Shown: positions 46,762 through 56,894, counted from the stretch's first letter. The stretch: DNA of 64,000 bases from Acinetobacter tjernbergiae DSM 14971 = CIP 107465 (GCF_000374425.1 NZ_KB894371.1:1-64000), one strand, 5' to 3'. Translations and numbers: made by a program. Notes: generated by a model from the sequence alone, not told the origin.

Positions 46762-48082
46762 AATAATTTCCAGCTTTTACAGTAAGGAGTAAAGTTGGAT
46801 TTCATTCTATTGTAACAAAATATGAAGTCAATGTAATAAATGATATGTTCCGATAAGTGAACAGCCAATAAATATATTGTGCTTAAAAAAGAGACAAGTG
46901 TATTTTTTGTTGTCAACTGTTATTAAAATATAGTATGAACAGATAGATAGATCCAATTTTTGTACTAAAAAATCTTAAAAATATAAGTGAAAATACCTGA
47001 ATTTCTATTGTTTTAAACGATCATTTTAATCGGTTTTTTCATTCAAATTGGTCGTGAAATTGTAATAATTACGTCCTCTAATTTGTGATGTACGCCTCAT
47101 TAATTTCAATTATTGGTGATTAAAGTTAATATTTTTTGAAATTTCATGCAAAAAATTCATTATCTAGAGTAGAAAAGGAAGTGTAATTGTTTAAATGAAT
47201 TAGTAAAAACGATTGCAAATATAAATCTGATCTATTTAATCGACTTTACTTTTTGAGATGTAATTCACATAATGTATCTCGAGAGGTATTTAATTTGCAT
47301 TTTATCGTCTCATAACATTTATTGATTATATTTAGTTTTACTAGCTCGGCTTTCCCCAAGGCTGAGCTTTTTTTTAAATTTTTTATTGCTTTTAGATAGA
47401 ATGATTTAATAAAACCATGAAATAACAGCAATATAATTTTAGTATGATTTAGATAGCTTAAGTTTTAGCTGATATGTTTATAACTTTAAGCATTTAATCT
47501 GATCAAAATAAAATATATAAATGAAAAATAAACTTTTTTTAGTTAACAGGTTTAATAACATGCCGTATAGCTAAGAAATATTGATCTGAAATAGAGTGAA
47601 TAGTCCAAGATCTATTGGTCGTCAAATAGAATGGATCTTAAATTAAAATAATTAGATCATGATATTTGAATTATTTCATTGTTAATTAAAATATTTTCAA
47701 AAAATCTCTGTGCTATTTTTGGATCTAGTTGTTATAAAATGGGGCGATCAAAAGGGTAGAGTGTTATAGAAGAATTTTATCATAGAGTAGATGTGTTAGA
47801 TAAATCCAACCAATTGTTTATATTGTAAATTTATAAAGTCTAAGAGGTAATGAGTTGATCCTAGAGTTAATTTTAAAATATGAAATTTGCATTTCTAAAT
47901 GCATCTAAGTGCTAAAAAATATTTCAGCTTATTTCTATATATTTCATATGTAACAAGTAAATATATGGAAAATAAAAATAAATTGAGATTTTATCGAAAT
48001 TAGAAACCACTGTTAATCGTGACAATTAAATTAAAAAATCAGGTAAAATTATCGACTATTTAAAAATCAATTAGGATGACTT
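46762..48082. other. 1.3-kb AT-rich region with an orphan terminator and repeated TTGGTCGT motif
   Basis: No convincing protein gene is present; one 61-codon minus-strand frame at 47246-47431 lacks a ribosome-binding site and looks accidental. The region contains a stand-alone terminator (47343-47373) and the sequences AAATTGGTCGTGAAATTG (about 47046) and TATTGGTCGTCAAATAG (about 47623), which match the acs upstream repeat. It holds the omp33-36 promoter at one end and that of the diguanylate cyclase at the other. Confidence 0.55.
47343..47376 (+). terminator. orphan rho-independent terminator (candidate small RNA 3' end)
   Basis: AGCTCGGC-TT-TCCCC-AA-GGCTGAGCT folds into a stem with one mismatch and one G-U pair, followed by T8. 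It faces the plus strand, but no gene lies upstream in that direction for more than 500 bases, which suggests an unannotated small RNA ending here. Confidence 0.6.
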
Positions 48083-49828
48083 TTGAAAAGAACAAGGGAG
48101 GTTCATAGGCGTAGTCTAAAGCATACGAAATTACGTTCAGAGCAAATTAGTCTTCGTCTATTTTCTTGTATGGTCGTTATTATTTTTTCGATTTTATATA
48201 TTTCAATCCCTTTAATTATTCATAGTTATCAAGAGTATGTTAAAACAAATCAGGCTGTGACTGAGATCATAAGCTTACGGGCTTTAGTCAAAACTGCAAA
48301 TCAAATTTCTAAAGAGCGAGCACCAACTAATAAGGCAATGTCGAGCCAGCCAAGTAATTTATTAAAGAATAAAAAGAAATTAGAAGAACATCGACATGTC
48401 GTCGATACGCAGATTGATCAAACAATTTCGGTGTTAAAGAGAAATGGTTTTGAATCTATTGCACTATATTTACAAAGAGACTTAAAGGTAAAGTTGCTTC
48501 AAGCACGTACAGAGGTTGATATCTATATACAGTTACCATATCAACAACGTACCGCTAAACAATTTGATCATGCAATTTTATCTATGTTTGCTGTTTGGGA
48601 TAAAAATCGAGATTTTTTGAAATTACTGATGACACAAGTAAAAAGTAAAGACAGTAAGATGTCGAATTATTTTATTTCAATTTTAGTGTTAACGGATATG
48701 CGTGATCAAGCAGGGCGTATTGCATCAAATATTATGGCACCGATCACGTTTGATGAGACGATTGCAGATGAAAACCGTGCACGTTCTCTGCAGACTCAGC
48801 ATCAGGCACAATATCTTTGGTCTTTAGTCGATACAATTCAGCCCGAACAGACTAAAACAGTTGAATATATTCGTTTGCATGAACGTGTAAAAACAGAATT
48901 CTTAGATCAGGGACTGCCTTTAGTTTCAAAGCTATTGGATCAAAGTAAAAATGGTGAATCTTATTTCCTGACGGGGACGCAGTTGACGGAGCGTATGGTT
49001 AGTAAATTCACCACAGTGATGGATTTACAAAACTATATTTTAGACTATAGTCTTGAAGTCATAAAACAACAAAATAAAAAAGCAAAGCAACAATTTATTT
49101 TTACCTTTGGGATTTCAATTGTATCTTTGCTCACAGCTATTTTTACGATGATTTATGCTAAAAAAAAGGTTTTTAGTCCATTAATTAGGGCTAGAAATCT
49201 GATTTTACGTTTATCGCGAAGTTTGGATGAGCAGTCATCTTTGGAAAAACAATCCAAAGAGGAATTTTTTTCGTTATTTGAAGCGATCGATAAGTTAAAA
49301 GGCATGCTTAAACAACGTGATGTGATGGAGTCTCAACTTAAGCAAATTGCGAATTCGGATGTACTCACAGGTGTGGCAAATCGGTTAGCATTAGAAGAAT
49401 ATATTAATTTGTTAGAGTCAAAACCTGAAGGGTTATCAGAAACCTGTGTGATTGTGGTTGATATTGATAATTTTAAGTTTGTAAATGATCAGTATGGGCA
49501 TATTGTTGGAGATCAGGTGATTACCATGATTGCTGATCAACTGAGACATAATGTAAGAGCATCTGATTTGATCGTACGTTATGGTGGTGATGAATTTTTG
49601 GTGGTCATTGAAAGTATTGAAATGAATGCCGCAAAAGCAATTGCTGAAAGTATTCGTTCAGGCATCTTAAAACAGAATATTATTATTTCTAGTGTTGGTG
49701 AGTTGATTCAGGTTTCAGTCAGTATTGGGGTGGCGATTGGGGCGGAGAGTTGGTTAGAGCTGCTAGAAAAAGCAGATCAGTCAATGTTAAGGGCTAAAGC
49801 TAAAGGGAAGAATATTGTAGAGAGTTAG
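48083..49828 (+). CDS. membrane-anchored diguanylate cyclase (GGDEF)
   Basis: This 581-residue enzyme makes cyclic di-GMP from two GTP. Transmembrane helix 1 is about 24-47 and helix 2 about 337-358. Between them is a mostly helical 290-residue periplasmic sensor with no recognised fold. A helical linker leads to the GGDEF domain (about 415-581) with DVLTGVANRLALEEY, VDIDNFKFVNDQYGH and the active site GGDEF at 501-505. An inhibitory I-site R492-A-S-D495 lies five residues before it, so product inhibition is expected. The start is TTG 48083, with AGGA six bases upstream; the nearby ATG at 48075 runs into a stop. Confidence 0.92.
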   Translation: MKRTREVHRRSLKHTKLRSEQISLRLFSCMVVIIFSILYISIPLIIHSYQEYVKTNQAVTEIISLRALVKTANQISKERAPTNKAMSSQPSNLLKNKKKLEEHRHVVDTQIDQTISVLKRNGFESIALYLQRDLKVKLLQARTEVDIYIQLPYQQRTAKQFDHAILSMFAVWDKNRDFLKLLMTQVKSKDSKMSNYFISILVLTDMRDQAGRIASNIMAPITFDETIADENRARSLQTQHQAQYLWSLVDTIQPEQTKTVEYIRLHERVKTEFLDQGLPLVSKLLDQSKNGESYFLTGTQLTERMVSKFTTVMDLQNYILDYSLEVIKQQNKKAKQQFIFTFGISIVSLLTAIFTMIYAKKKVFSPLIRARNLILRLSRSLDEQSSLEKQSKEEFFSLFEAIDKLKGMLKQRDVMESQLKQIANSDVLTGVANRLALEEYINLLESKPEGLSETCVIVVDIDNFKFVNDQYGHIVGDQVITMIADQLRHNVRASDLIVRYGGDEFLVVIESIEMNAAKAIAESIRSGILKQNIIISSVGELIQVSVSIGVAIGAESWLELLEKADQSMLRAKAKGKNIVES

Positions 49829-50160
49829 AAATAGGATGTTTAATCGACAAGCCCCTATTTTGTCTATGTTTAGATATATTTTTTAGGAAAGAAATAAGTT
49901 CCCTTAACGCCTGATTCACATATTCTTCTTTAATTATATAAATCGTAGTGATTTGCGCCTTTGACGATGAGTAGGTTTTTCTTTAGATGCTGTTTTATTA
50001 AATAATTCATACTCCTTGCGATAAGAGCCAAAATACCTTCTGTTCACTTGTTACCCTCTGAAGGGCTAGATTGGTAAGTATTTTGCTCATTAAGATGAGA
50101 ATCTAGTCATCAAATTTAAATTTGCGATTGTTAGCCTACGAAACATATTAAAATAGAGTC
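49829..50160. other. intergenic region, no gene seen
   Basis: These 332 AT-rich bases between the cyclase and the next gene show no open frame, repeat or clear terminator. They presumably contain the promoter of the sigma-like gene. Confidence 0.5.
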
Positions 50161-50874
50161 TTGTCTGTGTTGCCAAAAGACCAAAATAAGTTATTTGAGC
50201 TTATCTATTCACTAGATCATTATAAAGAATGGCAAAAGATCGCTAGGGCATCTAAACAATGTGAAGCAAGCGATGTTCCTCAAGAAGCTTTTCTATTTGT
50301 AATAGAGAAATGGGTAGGGGAATTTGATTTATCAAGTCTAGAGCATTGGAATGAACTAGAACATAAAATGTGGAATCACTTTGTTCATGGTGCTGATCGG
50401 ATATTTAAATATGCTTCAAGTTTTGATCAAAGTTCTAGAAATGATCCAGATGAAGCAATTAATCCAATCCTTCTAGGAATATCATCACCAGTATCCACTG
50501 AGCCATTGCAACGGATGCTTGATCAAGTCGATCGACACTTACAACAAAAGAAACAAGCACAGCAAATTAAAGAAAATAGTTTTTCCATGATTTTAGCTTA
50601 TGTCCAATTATTTGAAAGCTTAAAACCTATATTGTTGAAGTATACTTATTTGAATATTGCCGCATATTTAAAAATGTCTTACTCATGGCTGAGACGGTGT
50701 TTAAAACGTGCAGAAAAGCTTCAAAAAATTCAACCTTCTTTATTTGATAGGCTTGAGTTACCAAGAGTTGAAGATTTAGGAAGCTGGCGTAAATTTAAAT
50801 TGGATAAAATAAAACTGTCTAAATTCACGCCAGTATTAGAAAATCAGCTTGATTTATTTCAACATCGGCTTTAA
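50161..50874 (+). CDS. hypothetical protein with sigma-factor-like layout
   Basis: This 237-residue protein matches no family I can name with confidence. An N-terminal segment, [18 protein letters not shown] (about 33-50), resembles the start of sigma-70 region 2 (D-x-x-Q-E-x-F/L). A C-terminal segment, [25 protein letters not shown] (about 162-187), reads as a helix-turn-helix like region 4. The middle and the charged, Leu/Phe-rich tail are unassigned. The start is probably TTG 50161, or GTG 50167; there is no good ribosome-binding site. The last 21 bases overlap the end of uvrA. A role as a transcription factor is inference. Confidence 0.6.
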   Translation: MSVLPKDQNKLFELIYSLDHYKEWQKIARASKQCEASDVPQEAFLFVIEKWVGEFDLSSLEHWNELEHKMWNHFVHGADRIFKYASSFDQSSRNDPDEAINPILLGISSPVSTEPLQRMLDQVDRHLQQKKQAQQIKENSFSMILAYVQLFESLKPILLKYTYLNIAAYLKMSYSWLRRCLKRAEKLQKIQPSLFDRLELPRVEDLGSWRKFKLDKIKLSKFTPVLENQLDLFQHRL

Positions 50875-53685
50875 GAAACGCCCTGTATGTGAAATTTCAA
50901 CTTCAGCGACTTGTTCAGGTGTGCCTTCAGCAATAATTTGACCACCACCCGAACCGCCTTCAGGGCCGAGGTCAATTACCCAATCGGCAGTTTTGATCAC
51001 ATCCAAATTATGCTCAATTACCACAATGGTATTACCCTTATTGCGTAGCTCATACAAAATATCGAGTAACTTCGCAATATCATGGAAATGTAAGCCTGTA
51101 GTTGGCTCATCTAAGATATATAAGGTTTTACCTGTATCTCGTTTTGCTAACTCACGCGCTAATTTCACCCGTTGTGCCTCACCACCTGATAGAGTCGTTG
51201 CGGCTTGACCTAAACGAATATAACCCAGCCCCACTTGCATTAACGTATCTAAACGGCGGTGAATCACAGGAATGGCACTAAAGAATTCAGCCGCATCTTC
51301 AACAGTCATTTCTAACACGTCTGAAATGTTCTTGCCTTTATAACCCACTTCTAAAGTTTCACGATTATAACGCTTGCCATGACAAGCATCACAAGGCACA
51401 TACATATCAGGCAGGAAGTGCATCGCGACCTTGATCATGCCATCGCCTTCACAAGCTTCACAACGTCCGCCTTTCACGTTAAACGAGAAACGACCTGCGC
51501 TATAACCACGCGCTTTGGCTTCAGGCGTTTGCGCAAATAATTCACGAATCGGCGTAAATAAGCCTGTATACGTGGCAGGATTTGAACGTGGGGTACGACC
51601 AATCGGACTTTGGTCAATATCAACCACTTTATCTAAGTGCTGTAAACCATCAATCGAATCAAACTTTTCTGCGGTCAGTGTGGTTGCACCATTCAGTTGA
51701 GTCGCAGCCAAAGGCAATAAGGTACGGTTAATCAGCGTTGATTTGCCTGAACCTGAAACCCCAGTCACACAGGTCATAATGCCGAGAGGAATGGTTAAAT
51801 CGACATTCTGTAAGTTGTGTCCGCTTGCGCCAGACAATTTAATGACTTCATCTGGACGAGGGGATTGAGTACGCTGTTTCGGTACTTCAATCTTCAATTT
51901 GCCTGAGAGGTATTGACCTGTAAGGGAATCAGCATGGTTTGCCAACTCATCATAAGTTCCTTCAGCAATAATTGCACCACCGTGAATCCCTGCACCAGGA
52001 CCGATATCAATAATATGATCCGCGGCACGAATCGCATCTTCATCATGCTCAACTACAAGCACGGTATTGCCGAGATCGCGTAAGCGAATCAAGGTTTGTA
52101 ATAGGCGATCATTATCACGTTGATGGAGACCAATGGATGGCTCATCCAGTACATACATCACGCCCATTAAGCCTGCGCCAATTTGTGATGCAAGGCGAAT
52201 ACGTTGTGCTTCACCACCTGATAATGTTTCGGCTGAACGAGCGAGACTTAAATAATTTAGCCCAACACTCACCAAGAAATGTAAACGCTCACGAATCTCT
52301 TTAAAGATTTTATCGGCGATTTCACCTTTGGCACCTTCAAGATTGAGGTCCTGATAGTAGTTTTCAGCATCACCAATCGACATCTTGGTAATTTGTGCGA
52401 TGGTCTTGTCTTTCACCCGAACGTGGCGTGAAATTTCATTCAGACGTGAACCGTCACAGGCATCACAGGCTGCATTAGACAAATATTGTGCTAGATCATC
52501 ACGCACATAATTCGATTCTGTTTCGCGGTAGCGACGTTCTAAATGCGGCAAGATTCCTTCAAAGGCTTGTACACGACTGTGTTTACGACCACGTTCATCA
52601 ATATAACTGAGGTCGATTTTCTCTTTGCCTGTCCCTTGTAAAAATTTCTTTTGGGTGTCTTTATCGAGTGTATTCCAAGGCTGATCGAGATCAATACTGA
52701 AATGATCCGCTACTTTTTGCAGCATGGTGTAGTAATACGGACGTTGTCTGTCCCAACCACGAATCGCCCCTTGGCTGATCGAAACTTCTGGATTTGGGAT
52801 CAGCTTTTCTGCGCTGAAATGACTACGCGTTCCCAAACCATCACAGACAGGGCAAGCACCGAATGGGTTATTGAATGAGAACAAACGTGGTTCAAGTTCA
52901 GCCACAGCACGATCACATTCAGGACATGAATGTTTTGCAGAGAACACACGTTCAGGATGTTCGCTATTCATCCACGACAACACTGCAATATCACTGCCTA
53001 AACGTAATGCGGTTTCGAAGGATTCTGCAATACGATTGCCCAAATCATCACGCACTTTAAAGCGATCGACCACCACTTCAATGGTGTGTTTTTTCTTTTT
53101 ATCCAGTTCAGGTGGGGTATCAATATCAATGATTTCACCATCGACACGGGCGCGGACAAAACCTTGTCCTTGGAGTTGTTCAAATAGTTGGGTGTATTCA
53201 CCCTTACGCTCGCGCACCACAGGTGCAAGTAGCATCAGTGCAGTGCCTTCTTCCAGTCCTTTTACCGCATCAACCATTTCTGAAATGGTTTGTGCCACCA
53301 TCGGTAAATCATGTTCAGGGCAATAGGGTGTACCAACACGAGCATAGAGCAAACGTAAATAGTCGTAGATTTCGGTAATTGTACCGACGGTTGAACGTGG
53401 ATTGTGGCTGGTTGATTTTTGCTCAATTGCAATCGCAGGAGATAAACCTTCGATTGAATCAACTTCAGGCTTTTCCATTTGTGAAAGGAATTGACGTGCG
53501 TAGGCTGAAAGTGATTCGACATAACGGCGTTGACCTTCGGCATATAAGGTATCAAATGCGAGCGATGATTTTCCTGAACCTGAAAGCCCTGTAATCACCA
53601 CAAATTTGTCACGTGGAATATCGAGTGACACATTTTTTAAATTATGGGTACGTGCGCCTCGAATACGGATATGACTTTGGCTCAT
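50854..53685 (-). CDS. uvrA: excinuclease ABC subunit A
   Basis: This 943-residue damage-recognition ATPase works in nucleotide excision repair with UvrB. There are two ABC ATPase modules. The first has Walker [15 protein letters not shown] (about 31-44) and signature [12 protein letters not shown]; the second has [14 protein letters not shown] (about 640) and [12 protein letters not shown]. Zinc-finger cysteines are seen at CPECDRAV...CPVCDGLG and CEACEGDG...[10 protein letters not shown]. The length is typical. No LexA-type operator is obvious upstream; Acinetobacter lacks canonical LexA. Confidence 0.98.
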   Translation of the reverse strand: MSQSHIRIRGARTHNLKNVSLDIPRDKFVVITGLSGSGKSSLAFDTLYAEGQRRYVESLSAYARQFLSQMEKPEVDSIEGLSPAIAIEQKSTSHNPRSTVGTITEIYDYLRLLYARVGTPYCPEHDLPMVAQTISEMVDAVKGLEEGTALMLLAPVVRERKGEYTQLFEQLQGQGFVRARVDGEIIDIDTPPELDKKKKHTIEVVVDRFKVRDDLGNRIAESFETALRLGSDIAVLSWMNSEHPERVFSAKHSCPECDRAVAELEPRLFSFNNPFGACPVCDGLGTRSHFSAEKLIPNPEVSISQGAIRGWDRQRPYYYTMLQKVADHFSIDLDQPWNTLDKDTQKKFLQGTGKEKIDLSYIDERGRKHSRVQAFEGILPHLERRYRETESNYVRDDLAQYLSNAACDACDGSRLNEISRHVRVKDKTIAQITKMSIGDAENYYQDLNLEGAKGEIADKIFKEIRERLHFLVSVGLNYLSLARSAETLSGGEAQRIRLASQIGAGLMGVMYVLDEPSIGLHQRDNDRLLQTLIRLRDLGNTVLVVEHDEDAIRAADHIIDIGPGAGIHGGAIIAEGTYDELANHADSLTGQYLSGKLKIEVPKQRTQSPRPDEVIKLSGASGHNLQNVDLTIPLGIMTCVTGVSGSGKSTLINRTLLPLAATQLNGATTLTAEKFDSIDGLQHLDKVVDIDQSPIGRTPRSNPATYTGLFTPIRELFAQTPEAKARGYSAGRFSFNVKGGRCEACEGDGMIKVAMHFLPDMYVPCDACHGKRYNRETLEVGYKGKNISDVLEMTVEDAAEFFSAIPVIHRRLDTLMQVGLGYIRLGQAATTLSGGEAQRVKLARELAKRDTGKTLYILDEPTTGLHFHDIAKLLDILYELRNKGNTIVVIEHNLDVIKTADWVIDLGPEGGSGGGQIIAEGTPEQVAEVEISHTGRFLKPMLK

Positions 53686-54055
53686 GAAAACATCTCAGTA
53701 GTATGCAAATAGAAGGTCAAAACAGGTTGAACATGGGTGCAATCCATCATCAATTATTTAATTTCAATGTAATGGTGAAAAGATTCAGTACACATCAATT
53801 TAAAATAATTTCTGGGCAGCATCTTACTGTTGAACAGGTCTTATATATGATAGCGTCTTAAAATTGTTCAAGTGGTATAAAAATATTTAAAACGACAAAT
53901 TGTGACGGTTCAACGATAAGATCAGTATTTATCTCGACTTAACCGAGTTGTATTTTTATCATTCATTGTTGCAGATTTCCACTGCAAAACTCTCGATGAG
54001 AAGAAATACATAATTTTACTAGACGACTAGTCTAATATTAATTTATAGTGTGCCT
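53686..54055. other. intergenic region between uvrA and the NemR-like gene
   Basis: This region of 370 bases between divergent genes carries both promoters. The only clear site is the palindrome at 54020-54034 next to the TetR-type gene. The uvrA side shows no obvious operator. Confidence 0.5.
54020..54034. promoter_or_regulatory. palindromic putative operator of the NemR-like regulator
   Basis: TAGACGACTAGTCTA has TAGAC/GTCTA inverted arms around a five-base centre. This is the TAGAC-type box bound by NemR/AcuR-like TetR proteins. It lies 22 bases before the regulator's ATG, suggesting autorepression of the regulator-oxidoreductase operon. Confidence 0.6.
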
Positions 54056-54658
54056 ATGAAACGATCAATAAAGAGTGAAGCAACTCGACAACACATTTTG
54101 GATACCAGTTTTGAATTGGTATTGCGTAAAGGTTTTGTGGGCGTTGGCTTACAAGAGATTTTAAAAGCCTGTGACGTGCCGAAAGGTTCGTTCTATCACT
54201 ACTTTGCGTCTAAAGAGGCATTTGGTTGTGCCTTATTAGAACAGTACATGGCGGATTACAAAGTACGTGTTGAACATCTTTGGCAGCAAAGTGAACAAAG
54301 TGCTTATGCACGTTTAATCGCTTTGTGGCAGGCATGGATTGACGACCCGATTTATGGCAGTTGGGCAGAGAATTGCTTAATTGTGAAACTTGCGGCAGAG
54401 GTTTCTGATTTATCAGAAGACATGCGTCAGATTCTCAACTTAGGTGTACATCGACTGACACAAAGTGTGGCTTTATTGCTCAAAGAAGGGCAACAGCAAG
54501 GTTCGATTCCAACCCATTTAGACCCTTTAAAAACAGCTCAAGTGATGTATCAGCTCTGGTTGGGTGCAGCTTTGATGACCAAATTAGCACAAGACAAAGC
54601 TCCGCTACATTTGGCTTTAGAAACCACAAAACAGCTGTTACAACCGATACAGGAATAG
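54056..54658 (+). CDS. TetR-family regulator, NemR-like electrophile sensor
   Basis: This repressor has about 200 residues from ATG 54056; GTG 54050 is an alternative. The helix-turn-helix is GVGLQEILKACDVPKGSFYHYFASKEAFG, very like that of E. coli NemR. The ligand domain keeps NCLIVKLAAEVSDLSEDMRQ, placing Cys107 where NemR carries its reactive Cys106. The LWLGAALMTK lysine corresponds to the Lys that pairs with it. It should respond to electrophiles or hypochlorite. It overlaps no gene, and its stop is two bases before the oxidoreductase. Confidence 0.87.
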   Translation: MKRSIKSEATRQHILDTSFELVLRKGFVGVGLQEILKACDVPKGSFYHYFASKEAFGCALLEQYMADYKVRVEHLWQQSEQSAYARLIALWQAWIDDPIYGSWAENCLIVKLAAEVSDLSEDMRQILNLGVHRLTQSVALLLKEGQQQGSIPTHLDPLKTAQVMYQLWLGAALMTKLAQDKAPLHLALETTKQLLQPIQE

Positions 54659-54661
54659 ATT

Positions 54662-55639
54662 ATGCAAAGTATTATCCACCACCAATTTGGCGAACCTGTA
54701 GATGTTTTAGCATTAGGTGATATGCCGATACCTGAGCCTAAAGCGGGTGAAGTGCGTATCAAGACCATTATGTCTCCTATGCATAATCACGATGTTTGGA
54801 CAGTACGTGGTAGTTATGGCTATAAGCCAACTTTACCTGCAATTGGCGGCAGTGAAGCGGTAGGTATTGTCGATGCTGTGGGTGAGGATGTTGATGCAAG
54901 TAAGTTAGGACAACGTATTGCGGTTGCTGGTGTACATGGTAGTTGGGCAGAATATTTTATTGCGCCTGCGCAAAGTATTATTCCTTTAAATGATGCGATT
55001 GATGATGAAACAGCAGCTCAATTGATCGGGATGCCGATAAGTGCTTTGATGTTACTCGACTTTGTGAATGTTCAAGCAGGGCAATGGTTGATTCAAAACA
55101 CAGCCAATGGTGCTGTGGGTAAAACCGTAGCGATGATTGCTCAGGCGCGTGGTTTGCAAGTGATTAATCTTGTGCGTCGTACCGATGCAATTGCCGAAAT
55201 GCAGGCTTTAGGCATTCAACATGTAGTTGCCACTGATCAAGCGGATTGGAAGCAACAAGTCAAAGCGATTCATGCTGATCAGCCCTTGATTGCAGGCGTG
55301 GATTCAATTGGTGGAACGGCCAGTGGTGAAATGCTGAATTTACTGAGTGAGAATAGTGTATTGGTTTCATTTGGCAGTATGACGGGCGAAACTATGCAGA
55401 TTTCATCGGGCGATTTGATTTTCAAACAGGCAACGGTGAAAGGGTTTTGGGCAAGTGTAGTCAATAAAGAAATGCCAGCAGAGCGTAAAAAGGCATTATT
55501 TGTTGAGTTATTAACGCTTGCGAAACAAAAGAAATTAGTTTTACCTGTGGAAGGTGTTTTTAGTTTTGATGATATTAAAACGGCTGCACTCAAAGCAACT
55601 CAGGGTGCGCGTCAGGGCAAAGTGTTGTTAAAGCCTTAA
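54662..55639 (+). CDS. medium-chain dehydrogenase/reductase, quinone-oxidoreductase/enoyl-reductase-like
   Basis: This 325-residue MDR-superfamily protein binds NADPH through NTANGAVGKTVAMIAQARGL (about 152-171). It lacks the catalytic and structural zinc ligands of alcohol dehydrogenases. SPMHNHDVWTVRGSYGYKPTLPAIGGSEAVGIV is typical of the ETR/quinone reductase-like branch. It probably reduces an activated alkene, quinone or aldehyde. The NemR-like repressor gene three bases upstream points to electrophile detoxification, and a DUF1304 gene follows. Confidence 0.88.
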   Translation: MQSIIHHQFGEPVDVLALGDMPIPEPKAGEVRIKTIMSPMHNHDVWTVRGSYGYKPTLPAIGGSEAVGIVDAVGEDVDASKLGQRIAVAGVHGSWAEYFIAPAQSIIPLNDAIDDETAAQLIGMPISALMLLDFVNVQAGQWLIQNTANGAVGKTVAMIAQARGLQVINLVRRTDAIAEMQALGIQHVVATDQADWKQQVKAIHADQPLIAGVDSIGGTASGEMLNLLSENSVLVSFGSMTGETMQISSGDLIFKQATVKGFWASVVNKEMPAERKKALFVELLTLAKQKKLVLPVEGVFSFDDIKTAALKATQGARQGKVLLKP

Positions 55640-55710
55640 TTTGGAGAACAGATGACCAGTCGTGAGGCTGGTCTACTTAAATTTGCCTATCAAATAAAAA
55701 GGAAAATTAT

Positions 55711-56064
55711 ATGATTGGACAACTGCTTGTAGGATTGATTGCTGTATTACATGTTTATATTTTAGTGCTGGAAATGTTCCTATGGGACAAACCTTATGGT
55801 TTAAAGGCTTTTGGTAATAGCTTGGAAAAAGCCCAACTTACTAAAGTTTTAGCGCAGAACCAAGGTTTGTATAATGGTTTTCTTGCAGCAGGTTTGTTTT
55901 GGGCATTAATTGCACCTGAAACCTATGCGGTTGCTTTGGCGAATTTCTTTTTAGGCTGTGTGTTGGTTGCAGGAATTTATGGGGGATTGACTGCCAGTAA
56001 GAAAATTATTTATATCCAAGCTGTACCTGCATTGATTGCTTTAATCGCGGTTCACTTTTTTTAA
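55711..56064 (+). CDS. DUF1304 small membrane protein
   Basis: This 117-residue four-helix membrane protein matches DUF1304: a first helix with LLVGLIAVLHVYILVLEMFLW, FGNSLEKAQLTKVLAQNQGLYNGFLAAGLFW in the middle, and the final IIYIQAVPALIALIAVHFF. The function is unknown, though such genes often accompany redox-stress operons. It lies 71 bases after the oxidoreductase, with AAAAGGAAAA before the ATG and a terminator afterwards, so it is probably the third gene of the NemR-like operon. Confidence 0.87.
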   Translation: MIGQLLVGLIAVLHVYILVLEMFLWDKPYGLKAFGNSLEKAQLTKVLAQNQGLYNGFLAAGLFWALIAPETYAVALANFFLGCVLVAGIYGGLTASKKIIYIQAVPALIALIAVHFF

Positions 56065-56131
56065 GCAATAAAGGTATTCACTTGAGCGAGTTTATGTTTT
56101 AATGCAGCCAGTTTGAGATGAGCCTCATACA

Positions 56132-56154
56132 GTATATCGGACAATACGATATAC
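56132..56154. repeat. unexplained inverted repeat GTATATCG/CGATATAC
   Basis: The two 8-base arms are perfectly inverted around seven bases (GACAATA). The repeat lies between convergent genes just upstream of a terminator, not near a promoter I can identify. Confidence 0.45.
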
Positions 56155-56158
56155 GACT

Positions 56159-56182
56159 AAGCCCCCATGAGGGGCTTTTTTA
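56159..56182 (+). terminator. intrinsic terminator after the DUF1304 gene
   Basis: AAGCCCC and GGGGCTT form the stem around five bases, followed by a T-run on the plus strand only. Confidence 0.85.
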
Positions 56183-56219
56183 TGTCTATGAAAAATGTAA
56201 ATGACGATTAGATAGGCGA

Positions 56220-56894
56220 TTAAGCTTGGTCTAAACCCAACCATTGACGTTGTTGGTAAGCGCTATCCCAAAAGAGCCATTCCAATTTCGCGCCCATGCG
56301 ATAAGCCGCATGCATTTTTGCTAAAGTGTCTTCATCACAACGTGCCGCTACTTTATCTACAGTTGTAATCACATTTCGAACTGCTGTATTAAACTCTTCA
56401 CCTGCATAGGTATCAATCCATGCTTGATATGGATTATTAGGAACTGATTGGTTTACGATGTCTTTACCAACCTCAGCATAAATCCAAAAACAGGGAAGCA
56501 ATGCTGCCAAGATCACAGGATAGCTTTCCGACCAAGCTGTAGCAGTTAAGAACGACGTATAATGATGGCAGGCGAGTGTTAATGGCGTATTTTCAAACTC
56601 AGCTTTGCTAATTTCAAACTCCTGCATAAAGTCAGCGTGCAAACTACGCTCCACAATAATGGCAATTTTTGCTGCTTCAGAAAACTGAATCACATCATCG
56701 GCTTCATAAGCTTTTGCAGCAGCCACAGCCAATGCACGTCCATAAGCCAGTAAATAATGCGCATCTTGAATAACATAATGGCAGAATACCTCACGCTTTA
56801 ACGTGCCAGAAGCCAGTTCTTGATTAAATGGCAGTGCTAATATTTTTTGATATAAATCTTGATTACGTTGCCAAACATCTTGGGAAAAAGTCAT
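56220..56894 (-). CDS. tenA: thiaminase II (TenA family aminopyrimidine aminohydrolase)
   Basis: This 224-residue all-helical enzyme hydrolyses aminopyrimidine products of damaged thiamine for salvage. All active-site residues known from Bacillus TenA are at matching positions: Asp44 (VIQDAHYL), Tyr112 (HHYTSF), Cys135 and Tyr139 (LLPCFWIYAEVG), and Glu205 (KLEWLFWDSAY). It stands alone, so it is probably a salvage rather than biosynthetic locus. No TPP riboswitch was seen upstream. Confidence 0.95.
   Translation of the reverse strand: MTFSQDVWQRNQDLYQKILALPFNQELASGTLKREVFCHYVIQDAHYLLAYGRALAVAAAKAYEADDVIQFSEAAKIAIIVERSLHADFMQEFEISKAEFENTPLTLACHHYTSFLTATAWSESYPVILAALLPCFWIYAEVGKDIVNQSVPNNPYQAWIDTYAGEEFNTAVRNVITTVDKVAARCDEDTLAKMHAAYRMGAKLEWLFWDSAYQQRQWLGLDQA

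Noticed and set aside
47246..47431. 61-codon minus-strand open frame in the AT-rich region
   Set aside because: No ribosome-binding site, composition like the surrounding non-coding DNA, and it runs through the terminator hairpin on the other strand.
52651..53594. Several plus-strand frames up to 151 codons inside uvrA
   Set aside because: They are antisense shadows of the uvrA coding sequence.
56100..56182. Possible TPP riboswitch connected with tenA
   Set aside because: The structured region lies downstream of tenA and contains no THI-box motifs; it is an inverted repeat plus a terminator.
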